Origin: Rubrobacter aplysinae
GTDB taxonomy: Bacteria > Actinomycetota > Rubrobacteria > Rubrobacterales > Rubrobacteraceae
Assembly: GCF_001029505.1 (NCBI RefSeq)
Contig: NZ_LEKH01000015.1
Coordinates: forward strand, 1-56,246
Reading direction: 5' to 3'
Length of the DNA: 56,246 nucleotides
Shown here: positions 24,876 to 35,363 of the stretch, in pieces
Numbering within the stretch: position 1 is the first letter of the stretch
Layout of the letters: the number at the start of each line of letters is the position of its first letter
Translations under genes and position numbers: made by a program
Notes under the pieces: generated by a model
The model's input: only the letters and a program-made list of their open reading frames with translations
Told to the model about the DNA's origin: nothing
Databases searched by the model: none

Positions 24876-26915
24876 TCAGTCTCCCGAAACCGTCAGCCCC
24901 GCGAAGTAGTCCAGGGCTCCGGGATTAGCCAGGGAATCGCGGCTTGCGGCCTCCTCCACGGGCTTGCCGGAGAGGATCTTCTTTACCGGCACCTCCAGCT
25001 TCTTGCCGTTCAGGGTGCGCGGCACCTCCTCTATGACGAGCAGCTCGTCCGGCACGTGGCGCGGCGAGCAGTGCTCCCGGACGCCGCGCTTTATGCCGGA
25101 TGCGAGATCCTCGTCTAGCTCTGTATCCTCCTCTGGGACCACGAACAGGTAGATCTTCGTCTCGGTGCCATCCCCCACCGGCGCGTCCACGACCAGGCTG
25201 TCTGCCACGCCCTCCACGGACTCCACGGCGGAGTAGATCTCGGCCGTCCCCATCCTCACGCCGCCCCGGTTTATGGTGGAGTCCGAGCGGCCGTAGATCA
25301 CACACGCCCCGGTGTGCTTTACCTGTAGCCAGTCCCCGTGGCGCCACACCCCGGGGTAGTGCTCGAAGTAGCTCTCGTGGTACTTCTCCCCCTCGGGGTC
25401 GTTCCACAGGTAGAGCGGCATCGAAGGCATCGGGGCGGTGATGACCAGCTCCCCGACGTCGTCTATCAGGGGCAGCCCTTCTTCGTCGAAGGCGTGTACC
25501 GAGGCCCCGAGAGCCCGGCACTGCAGCTCCCCGGCCCGGACCGGCAGCAGCGGGCTGCCGCCTATGAAAGCGGTACACATGTCGGTGCCGCCGCTGGTGG
25601 AGAACAGGTGCAGGTCTCCCTTCACGTGCTCGTACACCCACTCAAAGCCCTCCGGCGGCAGCGGGGAGCCCGTGGAGCCTATGGCCCGGAGCCTCGACAG
25701 GTCATGGTCCCGGCCGGGCTCTATTCCGGCCTTCATGCACGCCGTGAGGTAGCCGGCGCTGGTGCCGAACACGGTGATCCCGGCCTCTTCGGCGAGCCGC
25801 CACATCGCGTCCATGTCCGGGTGGCCGGGGCTCCCGTCGTAGAGGACTATCGCACCGCCGCCGAGGAGCCCGGAGACGAGCAGGTTCCACATCATCCAGC
25901 CGGTGGTGGTGAACCAGAAGAAACGGTCCTCCTCCGAGAGGTCCATGTGCAGGTACACCTTCTTCAGGTGCTCCAGTAGTATCCCCCCGTGCCCCTGCAC
26001 GATCGCCTTCGGCAGCCCCGTGGTGCCGCTGGAGTACAGGACCCACAGCGGATGGTCGAAGGGGACCTGCTCGAAATACAGCTCCGAGCCCTCGTGGTTG
26101 TCCAGGAACTCGTCCCAGAGGGTGAGGGTGCCTCCGGGAAGGCTGGAGGTGTCTAAAATCTCGGGACTCTCGTTCAGGTACGGTAGCAGTACGGTGTGCT
26201 CCAGGGAGGGGATCTCCCATCCGAGCTCGGCCACGGTCTCCAGGCGGTCGAAGTCCTTGCCGCCGTAGCGGTAGCCGTCGCAGGCGAATAGCACTTTGGG
26301 CTGTATCTGGGCGAAGCGTTCTATAACGGCCGGTGCGCCGAAATCCGGCGAGCAGCTCGACCAGACCGCCCCGACCGAGGCCGTCGCGAGAAACGCCACC
26401 ACCGTCTCCGGGATGTTCGGCAGGTAGGCGACCACCCGGTCGCCCTTCTGCACGCCAAGCTCCCGCAGGGCAGAGGCCGTCGCGGCGACCCTCTCTCTGA
26501 GCTCGCCCCGGGTTACGGCGCCGAGGCCCCTCGTCTCGGAGGCGTGGATCACGGCCGGGCTCTCCGGATCTTCCGTCTCTCTTCCGTCCCCGAAATCACG
26601 GAGCGCGTTCTCCGCGTAGTTCAGGAGGGCTCCGGGGAACCACTGGCCATCCTCGACGGGCATGGCACGGCCGGTCAGCACCCGCTCGTAGGGCCGGGAG
26701 TGGACCACGCCGCAGTACTCCCACACCGAGGCCCAGAACTCTTCTATCTCCCGCACGGACCACTCCCAGAGCCTCTCGTAGCCCTCTCGGCCATAGCCCG
26801 GGAAATGCAGGCCTCTCTCCTCGGAGAGCCAGTCCATATAACGGGCCGTGCCCGAATCGCGGCGCCGCTCTTCTGAGGGCTCCCACAGAAGCGCGCCTTC
26901 ACCTATCGTGTCCAC
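24876..26915 (-). CDS. aacS: Acetoacetate--CoA ligase (acetoacetyl-CoA synthetase)
   Basis: This enzyme activates acetoacetate with ATP and CoA. The 679-residue protein has the family's long N-terminal region (GEGALLWEPSEERRRDSGTA, RYMDWLSEERGLHFPGY), the adenylation loop YSSGTTGLPKAIVQGHGG, the GGTDMCTAF motif and HGDWLQV, SDSTINRGGVRMGT. The catalytic Lys is in RTLNGKKLEVPVK near the C-terminus. Start is GTG 26915, whose G overlaps the TAG of the carboxylase alpha gene (TAGTG). An open frame runs another 127 codons upstream but is out-of-frame sequence of that gene. With AtoE and 3-hydroxybutyrate dehydrogenase it forms a ketone-body module. Confidence 0.92.
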   Translation of the reverse strand: MDTIGEGALLWEPSEERRRDSGTARYMDWLSEERGLHFPGYGREGYERLWEWSVREIEEFWASVWEYCGVVHSRPYERVLTGRAMPVEDGQWFPGALLNYAENALRDFGDGRETEDPESPAVIHASETRGLGAVTRGELRERVAATASALRELGVQKGDRVVAYLPNIPETVVAFLATASVGAVWSSCSPDFGAPAVIERFAQIQPKVLFACDGYRYGGKDFDRLETVAELGWEIPSLEHTVLLPYLNESPEILDTSSLPGGTLTLWDEFLDNHEGSELYFEQVPFDHPLWVLYSSGTTGLPKAIVQGHGGILLEHLKKVYLHMDLSEEDRFFWFTTTGWMMWNLLVSGLLGGGAIVLYDGSPGHPDMDAMWRLAEEAGITVFGTSAGYLTACMKAGIEPGRDHDLSRLRAIGSTGSPLPPEGFEWVYEHVKGDLHLFSTSGGTDMCTAFIGGSPLLPVRAGELQCRALGASVHAFDEEGLPLIDDVGELVITAPMPSMPLYLWNDPEGEKYHESYFEHYPGVWRHGDWLQVKHTGACVIYGRSDSTINRGGVRMGTAEIYSAVESVEGVADSLVVDAPVGDGTETKIYLFVVPEEDTELDEDLASGIKRGVREHCSPRHVPDELLVIEEVPRTLNGKKLEVPVKKILSGKPVEEAASRDSLANPGALDYFAGLTVSGD

Positions 26916-28969
26916 TAGGTATTCACCTCTTGCTCTCCGGATTGCTCTTTGGCTTCTTCTGCTTCGTCCATCTCGGCCAGGACCGCACCGCCGGATACCC
27001 TGGAGCCTCCCTCGAAGGGCAGTTTGCGCACGATCCCGGCGTACGGTGCCTGTATGGTTTGCTCCGTCTTCATGGCTTCCAGTATCAGGATGGGCTGACC
27101 GGCCTCTACCTCCGCCCCTTCCTCGACTAGAACCTTGATAACCGTCCCCGGCATCGGAGCCGTAAGGCTCGTGCCCCGTGAGGCTCCAGCGCCGGAGCCG
27201 AGGTCGTCGAGGTTCAGCGAGCGGCGTTTGCCCAGCCTGTAGACGTAGCCGTCCAGCCCCACGAGCAGGTCCCGGCCCTCCTGGACCACGCCGCACTTGA
27301 TCCGGCCCTCGTCATCCAGAAGATACAGCCTGCCGCCGCGGCGGGCAACGACCTCGACCTCCTTCTTATGCTTCTCATGACCGTCGAGTTCGAGCATCCA
27401 CCGACCCCGGCTCCCGCGCTCGGCCCACACCTCCCACTCGGTATCTCCCAGCAAATAACGCACGCGATGTCCGCCGCCGGGCCGCACCCGACCGGCCGCG
27501 AACGGGTCCGTGGCCGGGGGCCTCTCGTCCGGCGCGTCCGACAGCTCGGCCACGGCGGCGGCGACCAGCGCTTCCGGCGGAGTCTCCACCTCGGAGGGGG
27601 TGGTGAGACCGTACTCCTCGAGAAACCCGGTCGTGAACTCTCCGGCCCCGAAGGCCTCGTGGTCGGCTATCTGCCTCAGGAGTGGGAGGTTGGTCGTGAC
27701 CCCGAGCGCCAGATATTCCCTGAGCGCCTGACGCAGACGTCTCACGGCCGCCGGGCGGTCCGGGGCGTGGACTATGAGCTTCGCGAGCATGGGATCATAG
27801 TCCAGCGGCACGGAGTCCCCGGTCTCTACCCCGGTGTCGTTGCGGATACCGGGGCCCTCCGGCGGATCGAACAGGAGCAGCTCTCCGCCCGACGGCATGG
27901 CTGTCTGCGGATCCTCGGCGTAGAGGCGCACCTCTATGGCGCTGCCACTCACCCGGACCTCGTCCTGCGTAACCTGCAACGCCTCCCCGGCGGCGACGGC
28001 CAATTGCAGGTGCAAGAGATCAAACCCCGTCACGAGCTCGGTCACCGGGTGTTCGACCTGTAGCCGCGTGTTCATCTCCAGAAAGTAGAACTCCTCTCCG
28101 GATGGCTCCTCCCCCGAGAGCAGAAACTCCACCGTCCCGGCGTTGCGGTAGCCGGCGGCTTTCGCCAGCCGCACTGCGGCGGCCCCGAGCTCCTGGCGGC
28201 GCTCCCCGATGATAGCCGGTGAAGGTGCCTCCTCGACCACCTTCTGGTGCCGGCGCTGGATGGAGCAGTCCCGCTCGCCGAGGTGGACGACGTTGCCGTA
28301 GTCGTCGGCGACGATCTGGACCTCTATGTGACGCGGGTCAACCACGGCTTTTTCGAGAAAGACTGTGCCCTCGCCGAAGGCTGCCTCCGCCTCGCGCGTG
28401 GCGCTCTCGAAAGCATCCTGAAAATCCTCCGGACGCTCGACCATCCGCATGCCGCGCCCGCCGCCTCCGGCGCTGGCCTTGACGAGCACGGGGTAGCCGA
28501 TCTTTTCGGCCTCGGCGGCGAGTTCTTCTGGAGTCGCCTCGCCGCTGAAGCCCGGCACGGTCGGAACTTCGGCCTCTTCCGCGAGCCGCTTTGCCGAGAC
28601 CTTCGAGCCCATGAGGTCCATCGAATCCGGCGACGGACCGACCCACGTCGCCCCGGCCCGCTCGACCGCCCGCGCGAACTCCGCGTTCTCCGCCAGAAAG
28701 CCGTAGCCCGGATGCACCGCGTCGGCCCCGCTCCTTTCGAGGGCCTCTACTATTCTCTCTATGCTAAGGTAGCTCTCCGCGGCCGCCGCCGGTCCAATAA
28801 GGTAGGACTCATCGGCCAGCCTGTGGTGCATGGCCCCGGTGTCCGGCTCGGAGTAGACCGCCACCGTGCGTATACCAAGCTCCCTGCAGGCCCGAATGAT
28901 GCGGACCGCGATCTCACCACGATTGGCGACGAGCAGCTTCTCCAGCTTACGAGTATTACGGGTACTCAC
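26915..28969 (-). CDS. liuD: Acyl-CoA carboxylase alpha subunit, methylcrotonyl-CoA type
   Basis: This biotin-dependent subunit of 684 residues combines biotin carboxylase (about 1-450: LLVANRGEIAVRIIRACRELG, VKASAGGGGRGMR, EMNTRLQVEHPVTE), a linker/BT domain and a C-terminal biotin carrier domain. The biotinyl Lys is Lys634 in LEAMKTEQ, where the commonest form is EAMKM. It carboxylates biotin, and the partner beta subunit passes CO2 to the substrate. The methylcrotonyl type is inferred from the partner at 29764-31386 and the cluster. GTG 28969 overlaps the TGA of the hydratase gene. Confidence 0.9.
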   Translation of the reverse strand: MSTRNTRKLEKLLVANRGEIAVRIIRACRELGIRTVAVYSEPDTGAMHHRLADESYLIGPAAAAESYLSIERIVEALERSGADAVHPGYGFLAENAEFARAVERAGATWVGPSPDSMDLMGSKVSAKRLAEEAEVPTVPGFSGEATPEELAAEAEKIGYPVLVKASAGGGGRGMRMVERPEDFQDAFESATREAEAAFGEGTVFLEKAVVDPRHIEVQIVADDYGNVVHLGERDCSIQRRHQKVVEEAPSPAIIGERRQELGAAAVRLAKAAGYRNAGTVEFLLSGEEPSGEEFYFLEMNTRLQVEHPVTELVTGFDLLHLQLAVAAGEALQVTQDEVRVSGSAIEVRLYAEDPQTAMPSGGELLLFDPPEGPGIRNDTGVETGDSVPLDYDPMLAKLIVHAPDRPAAVRRLRQALREYLALGVTTNLPLLRQIADHEAFGAGEFTTGFLEEYGLTTPSEVETPPEALVAAAVAELSDAPDERPPATDPFAAGRVRPGGGHRVRYLLGDTEWEVWAERGSRGRWMLELDGHEKHKKEVEVVARRGGRLYLLDDEGRIKCGVVQEGRDLLVGLDGYVYRLGKRRSLNLDDLGSGAGASRGTSLTAPMPGTVIKVLVEEGAEVEAGQPILILEAMKTEQTIQAPYAGIVRKLPFEGGSRVSGGAVLAEMDEAEEAKEQSGEQEVNT

Positions 28970-29757
28970 CGCTCGCTACTCCAGCGCGGCTTGCGCTTCT
29001 CCAGGAAGGCGGTCAGCCCCTCCTGCCCCTCCTCGCCCGTACGCAGCTCCGCGATACGCGCGGCGGTGATCCCGGCCGCCTCCTGCGGGCCGGCCTCTTC
29101 GAGCTCTCCGAGAAGCCTCTTCGTGCTCGCCAGCGCCTCCGGCCCCCCGGAGACGAGCTGCCCGGCCTTCTTCCGCACGAGCTCGTCAAGCTCCTCTCCC
29201 GGGGCGACCTCGTGTACGAGCCCGATCTCCCGCGCCCGTTCAGCGCCGAACCGCTCTCCGGTCAGAAACAGCGACCGGGCGTGGGAGTGCCCGATCTTGC
29301 GCAGCACGAAGGGCGCGATGGTCGCCGGCGTGATACCGAGCCTCACCTCCGAAAACGCGAACACACAGCCCTCCTCGGCCACACCCACATCCGCGGCCGC
29401 CACCAGCCCGACGCCGCCGCCGATGGCCGCCCCCATGACGCAGGCCACTACCGGTTTCGGGCAGGCGGCGATGGTCTCGAAGAGCGCCGCCAGGCGTCTG
29501 GCGTCTCCGAGGTTCTCCTCGTAGGAGAAGCCCGCCGTCTGGCGCATGTAGCCGATGTCGGCCCCGGCGCAGAAGGATTCCCCCCTGCCGGTCAGGACCA
29601 CCACGCGCACGTCCTCCAGCTCCGACATCTCGCCCATACAACGCGTCAGCTCTTCGATAAGCCCCGCGCTCAGGGCGTTGCGCACGTCGGGGCGGTCGAG
29701 CGTTACCGTGGCGACGCCGCCCTCTACGCTAGCCTCCAGGTGTTCGTAGTCGGTCAT
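28966..29757 (-). CDS. liuC: Enoyl-CoA hydratase family protein, probable methylglutaconyl-CoA hydratase
   Basis: This 263-residue crotonase has the oxyanion-hole segments GESFCAGADIGYMR (about 60-73) and MGAAIGGGVGLVAAADVGVA (about 105-124), then FSEVRLGITPATIAPFVLRKIG with the catalytic Glu region. Lying between the two carboxylase subunit genes, it fits 3-methylglutaconyl-CoA hydratase, which makes HMG-CoA in leucine breakdown. It overlaps the downstream alpha subunit gene by 4 bp. The gene order ligase, alpha, hydratase, beta, acyl-CoA dehydrogenase is that of liu clusters. Confidence 0.85.
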   Translation of the reverse strand: MTDYEHLEASVEGGVATVTLDRPDVRNALSAGLIEELTRCMGEMSELEDVRVVVLTGRGESFCAGADIGYMRQTAGFSYEENLGDARRLAALFETIAACPKPVVACVMGAAIGGGVGLVAAADVGVAEEGCVFAFSEVRLGITPATIAPFVLRKIGHSHARSLFLTGERFGAERAREIGLVHEVAPGEELDELVRKKAGQLVSGGPEALASTKRLLGELEEAGPQEAAGITAARIAELRTGEEGQEGLTAFLEKRKPRWSSER

Positions 29758-29763
29758 GCCCGG

Positions 29764-31386
29764 CTACATCCTGAAGATGCCGTAGCGGGCATCCTCGATC
29801 GGGGCTCCGGCGGAGGCTGCGAGGCCCATCGCGAGCACCTGCCGGGTGTCGGCGGGGTCTATCACGCCGTCGTCCCACAGGCGGGCGGTTGAGTGGTAGG
29901 GGTTTCCCTCCTGCTCGTACTTCTCGAAGATAGGTCGCTTGAACTCCTCGCGCTCTTCCTCTGTCATCTCCTTACCTTCGCGGGCGAGGCCTTCTTCGCG
30001 GACGGTGAGCAGCACGTTCGCAGCCTGCTCCCCGCCCATGACCGAGATGCGGGCGTTCGGCCACATGAACAACAGGCGCGGCGAGTAGGCCCTCCCGGCC
30101 ATCCCATAGTTCCCAGCCCCATAAGAGCCGCCGATTATGACGGTAAACTTTGGAACCGGGGCGTTCGAGACCGCCATGACCATCTTCGCGCCGTTCTTTG
30201 CTATGCCTTCGTTCTCGTACTGCTTGCCGACCATGAAGCCGGTGATGTTCTGCAGAAAGACCAGCGGTATCTTGCGCGAGCTACACAGCTCTATGAAGTG
30301 GGCGCCCTTTAGGGCGCTCTCGGAGAACAGGATGCCGTTGTTGGCGATTATCCCCACCGGATGGCCCATGAGGCGGGCGAAGCCGCACACGAGCGTCTCG
30401 CCGTAGAGCGGCTTGAACTCGTGCAGGCGACTGCCGTCCACGACGCGGGCGATGATCTCCCGCACGTCGTAGGCCTTGCGCGGGTCGTCGGGGATCACGC
30501 CGTACAGCTCTCCGGGGTCGTGGAGCGGCTCCTCGGGCTCGGTGAGCGTCCAGGGGGCTCGGTCCCTGGCGATGGAGCTCTCTCCGTTCAGGCTGGCGAC
30601 GATCTCACGCACGTAGGCCAGGGCGTGCTCGTCGTCTTCGGCGAGGTAGTCCGCCACCCCGGATAATTGTGTGTGGACCTCCGCACCGCCGAGCTCTTCG
30701 GCGGTGACCTCCTCGCCGGTCGCGGCCTTCACCAGCGGCGGACCTCCGAGGAAGATCGTGCCCTCCCCCTTTACCATCACGACCTCGTCGCTCATCGCCG
30801 GTACGTAGGCGCCCCCGGCGGTGCAGCTCCCCATCACGGCCGAGATCTGGGGTATCCCCTTGGCGCTCATCTGGGCCTGGTTGTAGAAGATGCGCCCGAA
30901 GTGCTCGCGGTCGGGGAAGACCTCGTCCTGCAGCGGCAGAAACGCCCCGCCGGAGTCCACGAGATACACGCAGGGCAGGTGGTTCTCTTCCGCAACCTCC
31001 TGCGCCCGGAGGTGCTTCTTGACCGTCATCGGGTAGTAGGTTCCGCCTTTAACGGTGGCGTCGTTGGCGACGATGACCACCTCGCGGCCCGAGACGCGCC
31101 CTATGCCGGTCACGATCCCGGCCGCCGGCACCTCGCCTTCGTACAGCCCGTGCGCCGCCAGCGGCGAGAGCTCTAGAAACGGCGTATCCGGGTCCAGGAG
31201 GAGCTCTATGCGGTCGCGGACCGGGAGCTTGCCGCGCTCCTTGTGGCGTTCCAGGGCGCGCTCTCCCCCGCCACGCCGGGCCTCTCGCTGGTGCTCCCGG
31301 AGCTCAGCGACGAGCGATTCGTAGGCCGCGGCGTTCTGTTTGAACTCCTGGCTATCCGCCGCGACGTTACTGCGGATGGTGCTCAC
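29764..31386 (-). CDS. liuB: Methylcrotonyl-CoA carboxylase beta (carboxyltransferase) subunit
   Basis: This carboxyltransferase of 540 residues transfers CO2 from carboxybiotin to 3-methylcrotonyl-CoA. The methylcrotonyl-type signature is visible: [21 protein letters not shown] and [20 protein letters not shown]. The oxyanion-hole glycine regions are in [16 protein letters not shown] and [18 protein letters not shown]. The length and domain order (N- then C-terminal crotonase-like halves) match the family. GTG 31386 overlaps the stop of the acyl-CoA dehydrogenase gene (GTGA); the hydratase gene begins 6 bp after its stop. Confidence 0.93.
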   Translation of the reverse strand: MSTIRSNVAADSQEFKQNAAAYESLVAELREHQREARRGGGERALERHKERGKLPVRDRIELLLDPDTPFLELSPLAAHGLYEGEVPAAGIVTGIGRVSGREVVIVANDATVKGGTYYPMTVKKHLRAQEVAEENHLPCVYLVDSGGAFLPLQDEVFPDREHFGRIFYNQAQMSAKGIPQISAVMGSCTAGGAYVPAMSDEVVMVKGEGTIFLGGPPLVKAATGEEVTAEELGGAEVHTQLSGVADYLAEDDEHALAYVREIVASLNGESSIARDRAPWTLTEPEEPLHDPGELYGVIPDDPRKAYDVREIIARVVDGSRLHEFKPLYGETLVCGFARLMGHPVGIIANNGILFSESALKGAHFIELCSSRKIPLVFLQNITGFMVGKQYENEGIAKNGAKMVMAVSNAPVPKFTVIIGGSYGAGNYGMAGRAYSPRLLFMWPNARISVMGGEQAANVLLTVREEGLAREGKEMTEEEREEFKRPIFEKYEQEGNPYHSTARLWDDGVIDPADTRQVLAMGLAASAGAPIEDARYGIFRM

Positions 31387-32576
31387 TGGGCGACCATCTC
31401 CTCCTTCGCCCGCTCTGCGGTCTCGTCTTGGAGCAGGGAGCGGGCGATGAGCTGGCGGTTGATCTCGGAGGTGCCCTCACCGATCTCGTTGATCTTTACC
31501 TGCCGCCAGTAACGGGCCACCGCGCTCGTCTCCATGAAGCCCTCGCCGCCGTGGATCTGCACGGCCTGATCGGCGGCCCGCTTTGCGGTCTCCGAGGCGA
31601 ACACCTTTGCCATGCTCGCCTCGCGCCCGAACGGACGCCCCTGGTCCTTGAGCCACGCAGCCTTTATCATCATGCTCCGCGCAAGCTCTATCTCCATCGC
31701 CATGTCCGAGAGCTTGAACTGTATGGCCTGGAACTCCGCGATGCTCCTGCCGAACTGCTCGCGCTCCCTGGCTCTAGCCAGAGCCTCGTCCAGGCACGCC
31801 TGCGCCAGCCCGACCGAGAGCGCCGCCACCGCAACCCTGCCGGCCTCCAGCGTAGAGAGGAACTGCCTGAACCCTTTCCCGCGCTCGCCCAGGGTGTTTG
31901 CCTCCGGCACCCGCACGTCTTCGAAGTAGAGCTGGCGCTGATCGGAGGCGCGCCAGCCGGTCTTCTCATAGCCGGGGCCGCGGGTAAAGCCGGGGGTGTC
32001 CTGCGGGATGATGATCGCCGTCAGCTCCGGCTTGCCGTTCTCGCGCTCTCCAGTGCGGGCGATCGCCGTTACGCCGGCGGTGATGTCGGTGCCAGAGTTG
32101 GTGATCCACTTCTTCGAGCCGTTCACGACCCACTCGCCGTCCACCAACTCCGCCGTGGTCCGGGTGCCGCCGGCGTCGGTGCCAGCGTGCTCCTCCGTAA
32201 GCCCGAAAGCCCAGAGCCTCTTGCCGCCCCGTACCTCCTCGGCGAGAAAGCGCCGCTTCTGCTCCTCGGTTCCGTAGGCGGCCAGCGGGGCGCAGCCCAG
32301 GGATATGTGGGCCTCCATCGTGATGCCAACGGAGGTGTCGGCGCGGCAGATCTCCTCCAGCGCCATGTTGTAGGCGACGAAGTCTCCGCCCGAGCCGCCA
32401 TACTCCTCGGGAATGGTGAGGCCCATCAGCCCGAGCTCCGCCATCCTCGCGACGATGTCGTAGGGGAACTTCTGCTCTTTGTCTAGCTGGGCGGCGCGCG
32501 GGGCTATCTCCTCGCGGGCGTAGTCGCGGGCGACTTCTTGCCAGCGGAGCTGCTCGCTCGTGGGGTCGAAGTTCAA
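31383..32576 (-). CDS. Acyl-CoA dehydrogenase at the isovaleryl-CoA dehydrogenase position of the cluster
   Basis: This FAD-dependent dehydrogenase of 397 residues shows [15 protein letters not shown], the ITNSGTD region, [19 protein letters not shown] and [20 protein letters not shown]. Its place before the carboxylase genes suggests isovaleryl-CoA dehydrogenase (LiuA). However, the end motif reads [13 protein letters not shown]: a Glu stands at the canonical catalytic position (SCAD/MCAD pattern), where isovaleryl enzymes have GAGTSE and take their base from elsewhere. So it may act on other short or branched acyl-CoAs. TTG 32576 has AGAGGAG upstream. Confidence 0.85.
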   Translation of the reverse strand: MNFDPTSEQLRWQEVARDYAREEIAPRAAQLDKEQKFPYDIVARMAELGLMGLTIPEEYGGSGGDFVAYNMALEEICRADTSVGITMEAHISLGCAPLAAYGTEEQKRRFLAEEVRGGKRLWAFGLTEEHAGTDAGGTRTTAELVDGEWVVNGSKKWITNSGTDITAGVTAIARTGERENGKPELTAIIIPQDTPGFTRGPGYEKTGWRASDQRQLYFEDVRVPEANTLGERGKGFRQFLSTLEAGRVAVAALSVGLAQACLDEALARAREREQFGRSIAEFQAIQFKLSDMAMEIELARSMMIKAAWLKDQGRPFGREASMAKVFASETAKRAADQAVQIHGGEGFMETSAVARYWRQVKINEIGEGTSEINRQLIARSLLQDETAERAKEEMVAQ

Positions 32577-32608
32577 TGCTCTCCTCTCGTCGCTTTCGTC
32601 GCGCCCGT

Positions 32609-34279
32609 CTAGTTGCTAGCGGCCTCTTCGAGGCCCAGACTCTCGACGGCGGCCTGGCGGAGCTTGTACTTCTGGATCTTGCCCGAGGCCGTCATCGGAT
32701 ACTCCTCGACGAACTGTATGTAGCTTGGGACCTTGAAGCGCGCGATGCTCTCCCGGCAGTAGCTCAGGATGCCCTCCTTATCCGGCTCGGCGCCCTGGCG
32801 GGGGATGATCGCGGCGGCCACCCGCTCGCCGTAGCGTTCGTCGGGGACGCCGTAGACCTGCACGTCGGAGACGTCGGGGTGCGTGTACAGGAACTCCTCG
32901 ATCTCCCGCGGATACACATTCTCGCCGCCGCGGATGATCATATCCTTCGCCCGCCCGGTGATGCTGAAGTAGCCGTTCTCGTCCATGACGGCCAGGTCTC
33001 CGGTATGCAGCCAGCCGTCCTCGTCTATGGCGTCCGCGGTCTCCTCGGGCATCTTGTAGTAGCCGCGCATCACGTGGTAGCCGCGGGTCCACAGCTCGCC
33101 CTGCTCGCCAGCTGGCGCCTCCTCGCCCGTATCCACGTCCACCACCTTCGCCTCCACGCCCGGCAGTACCTTTCCGACGGAGGAGACCCTGATCTCCAGC
33201 GGGTCGTCGGTGCGGGTCTGGGTAATTACCGGGCTCGACTCCGTCTGGCCGTAGGCTATGGTGATCTCGGCCGCCCCCATCACGTCCACGACCTGCTTCA
33301 TCACCTCCATCGGGCAGGTGGTGCCGGCCATGATCCCGGTCCTCAGAGAAGAGGTGTCGAACCTCTCGAACTCCGGGTGCTCCAGCTCCGCGATAAACAT
33401 CGTCGGCACCCCGAGTAGTGCCGTGCAACGCTCCTCGTGTACCGCATCTAGCACCCTCACGGGGTCGAACTGCTCCACGGGCACCATCGCCGCCTCGTGG
33501 GTTACGGCGTTCAGCGTGCCGAGCACGCAGCCGAAGCAGTGGAAGAACGGCACCGGGATGCACACCCGATCCTCCGGCCCGAGCTCCATGCACTCGCCTA
33601 TGTAGAAGCCGTTCTTGACGACGTTGGCGTGGGTGAGCTGCACGCCCTTCGGAAATCCCGTGGTGCCCGAGGTGTACTGCATGTTTATGACCTCGTCCGG
33701 GTCGAGCGAGGATTGCCGCTCCTGGAGCTCCTCCTCGGAAACCCTCCCGGCGAGCCCCAGAAACTCCTCGTCGTAGCCCATAATGGGTAGGCCGGACTTC
33801 GACCCCCCGCCCATGAGGACCACGCTCTCCAAATAAGGCAGGTCTCTTGCGGAGACCCCGTCACCGGAGTCCTCCGAGAGATCGGGCACCGCCCCCTTCA
33901 GGATGTCCACGAAGTCCGCGCCTCTAACCCCCTCGGTAAGGAATAATGCCCTGGAGTCGGACTGCTCCAGTACATAGTGCAACTCCGTGGCCCGGTAGGC
34001 CGGGTTTACGGTGACGAGCACCGCGCCTATCTTCCCGGTGGCGAACTGGAGCGTCACCCACTCGGGCTTGTTCTGACCCCAGACGGCGACCTTGTCGCCC
34101 TTATCGAGCCCTAGAGCCATAAGCGCCCGGGCGCACTCGTCCACCTTCTCCTTGAACTCGCGGTAGGTGTAGCGCAGGCCGTGCTCGGGATACACCAGGG
34201 CGTCGCCCTCCGGCCGGCGCTGCTCCACCAGGTCCAGCAGTCCGCCTACCGTAAGGTCTTCCACGTCCTCTGGCCGCAT
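32609..34279 (-). CDS. AMP-binding acyl-CoA synthetase
   Basis: This adenylate-forming ligase has 556 residues: the loop [20 protein letters not shown], the [10 protein letters not shown] motif, [21 protein letters not shown] and [15 protein letters not shown], and the terminal catalytic Lys in [14 protein letters not shown]. The ITGRAKDMI form and the overall pattern resemble acyl-CoA synthetases of medium or branched acids such as FadD35-like proteins. It begins 33 bp upstream of the acyl-CoA dehydrogenase start on the same strand, so it is probably the first gene of the leucine/ketone operon. Exact substrate unknown. Confidence 0.88.
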   Translation of the reverse strand: MRPEDVEDLTVGGLLDLVEQRRPEGDALVYPEHGLRYTYREFKEKVDECARALMALGLDKGDKVAVWGQNKPEWVTLQFATGKIGAVLVTVNPAYRATELHYVLEQSDSRALFLTEGVRGADFVDILKGAVPDLSEDSGDGVSARDLPYLESVVLMGGGSKSGLPIMGYDEEFLGLAGRVSEEELQERQSSLDPDEVINMQYTSGTTGFPKGVQLTHANVVKNGFYIGECMELGPEDRVCIPVPFFHCFGCVLGTLNAVTHEAAMVPVEQFDPVRVLDAVHEERCTALLGVPTMFIAELEHPEFERFDTSSLRTGIMAGTTCPMEVMKQVVDVMGAAEITIAYGQTESSPVITQTRTDDPLEIRVSSVGKVLPGVEAKVVDVDTGEEAPAGEQGELWTRGYHVMRGYYKMPEETADAIDEDGWLHTGDLAVMDENGYFSITGRAKDMIIRGGENVYPREIEEFLYTHPDVSDVQVYGVPDERYGERVAAAIIPRQGAEPDKEGILSYCRESIARFKVPSYIQFVEEYPMTASGKIQKYKLRQAAVESLGLEEAASN

Positions 34280-34519
34280 AAGATCTCCTCCGAGGCCGGT
34301 TGTCTAGTGAGCGTCTCGGAAGCGCTTTGCCGGAGCGCCGTCCCTGTTAAAAGCTCCGGGTACACGTCTTCTCAGGTCCCCGCATCACGAGACCGTCAGT
34401 GTGCTTGTGGGTGGCAAAGCCCTTCCCGACCCTTTCCGAGCTCCACGCAAGCACTGTACAAGAACGCCTCCACTCCGGCAACTCGGGCTACAAACGCGTC
34501 CCCTGATACCCGGAGAGGC

Positions 34520-35263
34520 TCAGCGCGCACTCCAGCCACCGTCCATGGTAAGAGAGGAGCCGTTCATGAAAGACGCGGCGGGCGAGCAGAGGAAAAGCAC
34601 GGCCTCGGCGACCTCCTCGGGCTCCACGAGGCGCTTTATGGCGGGCTCTGTGAGCATGATCTTCTCCACCACCTCGTCTTCCGAGATGCCGTGGCGTTCT
34701 GCCTGAGCCTGGATCTGACCCTCCACCAGCGGCGTCCTCACGTACGCCGGACAGATGCAGTTAGAGGTCACGCCCCTCGGCCCGCCTTCGAGCGCGATGG
34801 TCTTAGAGAGACCTTCGAGGCCGTGCTTCGCGGCCACGTACGCGGACTTGTACTCCGAGGCGCGCAGGCCGTGGACGCTGGAGATGTTGACGACCCGTCC
34901 CCAGCCCCGCTCGTACATCCCCGGCAGCGCCTCGTGGACCAGCCGGAAAGGCGCTTCGAGCATCACTCGCAGCATCGCCGCGAACCGCTCGGGTGGGAAC
35001 TCCTCGACCGGCGCGACGTGCTGCATACCGGCATTGTTCACCACGATGTCGGCGTCAACCGCGAGAACGTCGAGCACGTCCGGGTCGGAGAGGTCCGCGA
35101 CGAGCGGCCTGCCGCCGATCTCCCCGGCGGCCCTACCGGCGGCGTCCGAGTCGAGATCGAGCACGGTCACCGCCGCCCCGGCCCGGGCGAGCCTGCGGGC
35201 ACAGGCCAGTCCGATGCCGCTCCCGGCACCGGTCACGAGCGCCGTGCGGCCGCCCAGGTCCAA
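34520..35263 (-). CDS. 3-hydroxybutyrate dehydrogenase (SDR)
   Basis: This 247-residue SDR interconverts (R)-3-hydroxybutyrate and acetoacetate with NAD. I choose TTG 35263 as start because GAGGAGG lies 5 nt before it and the SDR fold begins there (LDLGGRTALVTGAGSGIG); the open frame extends to 35329. Family-specific segments are VNNAGMQHVAPVEEFPPERF, ISSVHGLRASEYKSAYVAAK (catalytic Ser, Tyr, Lys; His typical of the family) and ICPAYVRTPLVEGQIQAQAE. Together with the AtoE-type transporter and acetoacetyl-CoA synthetase it supports growth on ketone bodies or polyhydroxybutyrate products. No gene was found in the 34280-34519 spacer that follows it. Confidence 0.9.
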   Translation of the reverse strand: MDLGGRTALVTGAGSGIGLACARRLARAGAAVTVLDLDSDAAGRAAGEIGGRPLVADLSDPDVLDVLAVDADIVVNNAGMQHVAPVEEFPPERFAAMLRVMLEAPFRLVHEALPGMYERGWGRVVNISSVHGLRASEYKSAYVAAKHGLEGLSKTIALEGGPRGVTSNCICPAYVRTPLVEGQIQAQAERHGISEDEVVEKIMLTEPAIKRLVEPEEVAEAVLFLCSPAASFMNGSSLTMDGGWSAR

Positions 35264-35363
35264 GCTGACCTCCTCGCCAGCGTACGATCCGGTGCCGCCT
35301 TCCGTGCTTGCCCCGCCTTCCAAACCCACCTCGCTTTAGAGTTTTCCGTGGTCGTTGTGGTAG

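Noticed and set aside
26916-27296. 127-codon N-terminal extension of acetoacetyl-CoA synthetase
   Set aside because: It is the out-of-frame shadow of the carboxylase alpha gene; family sequence begins at GTG 26915 with an overlapping stop-start.
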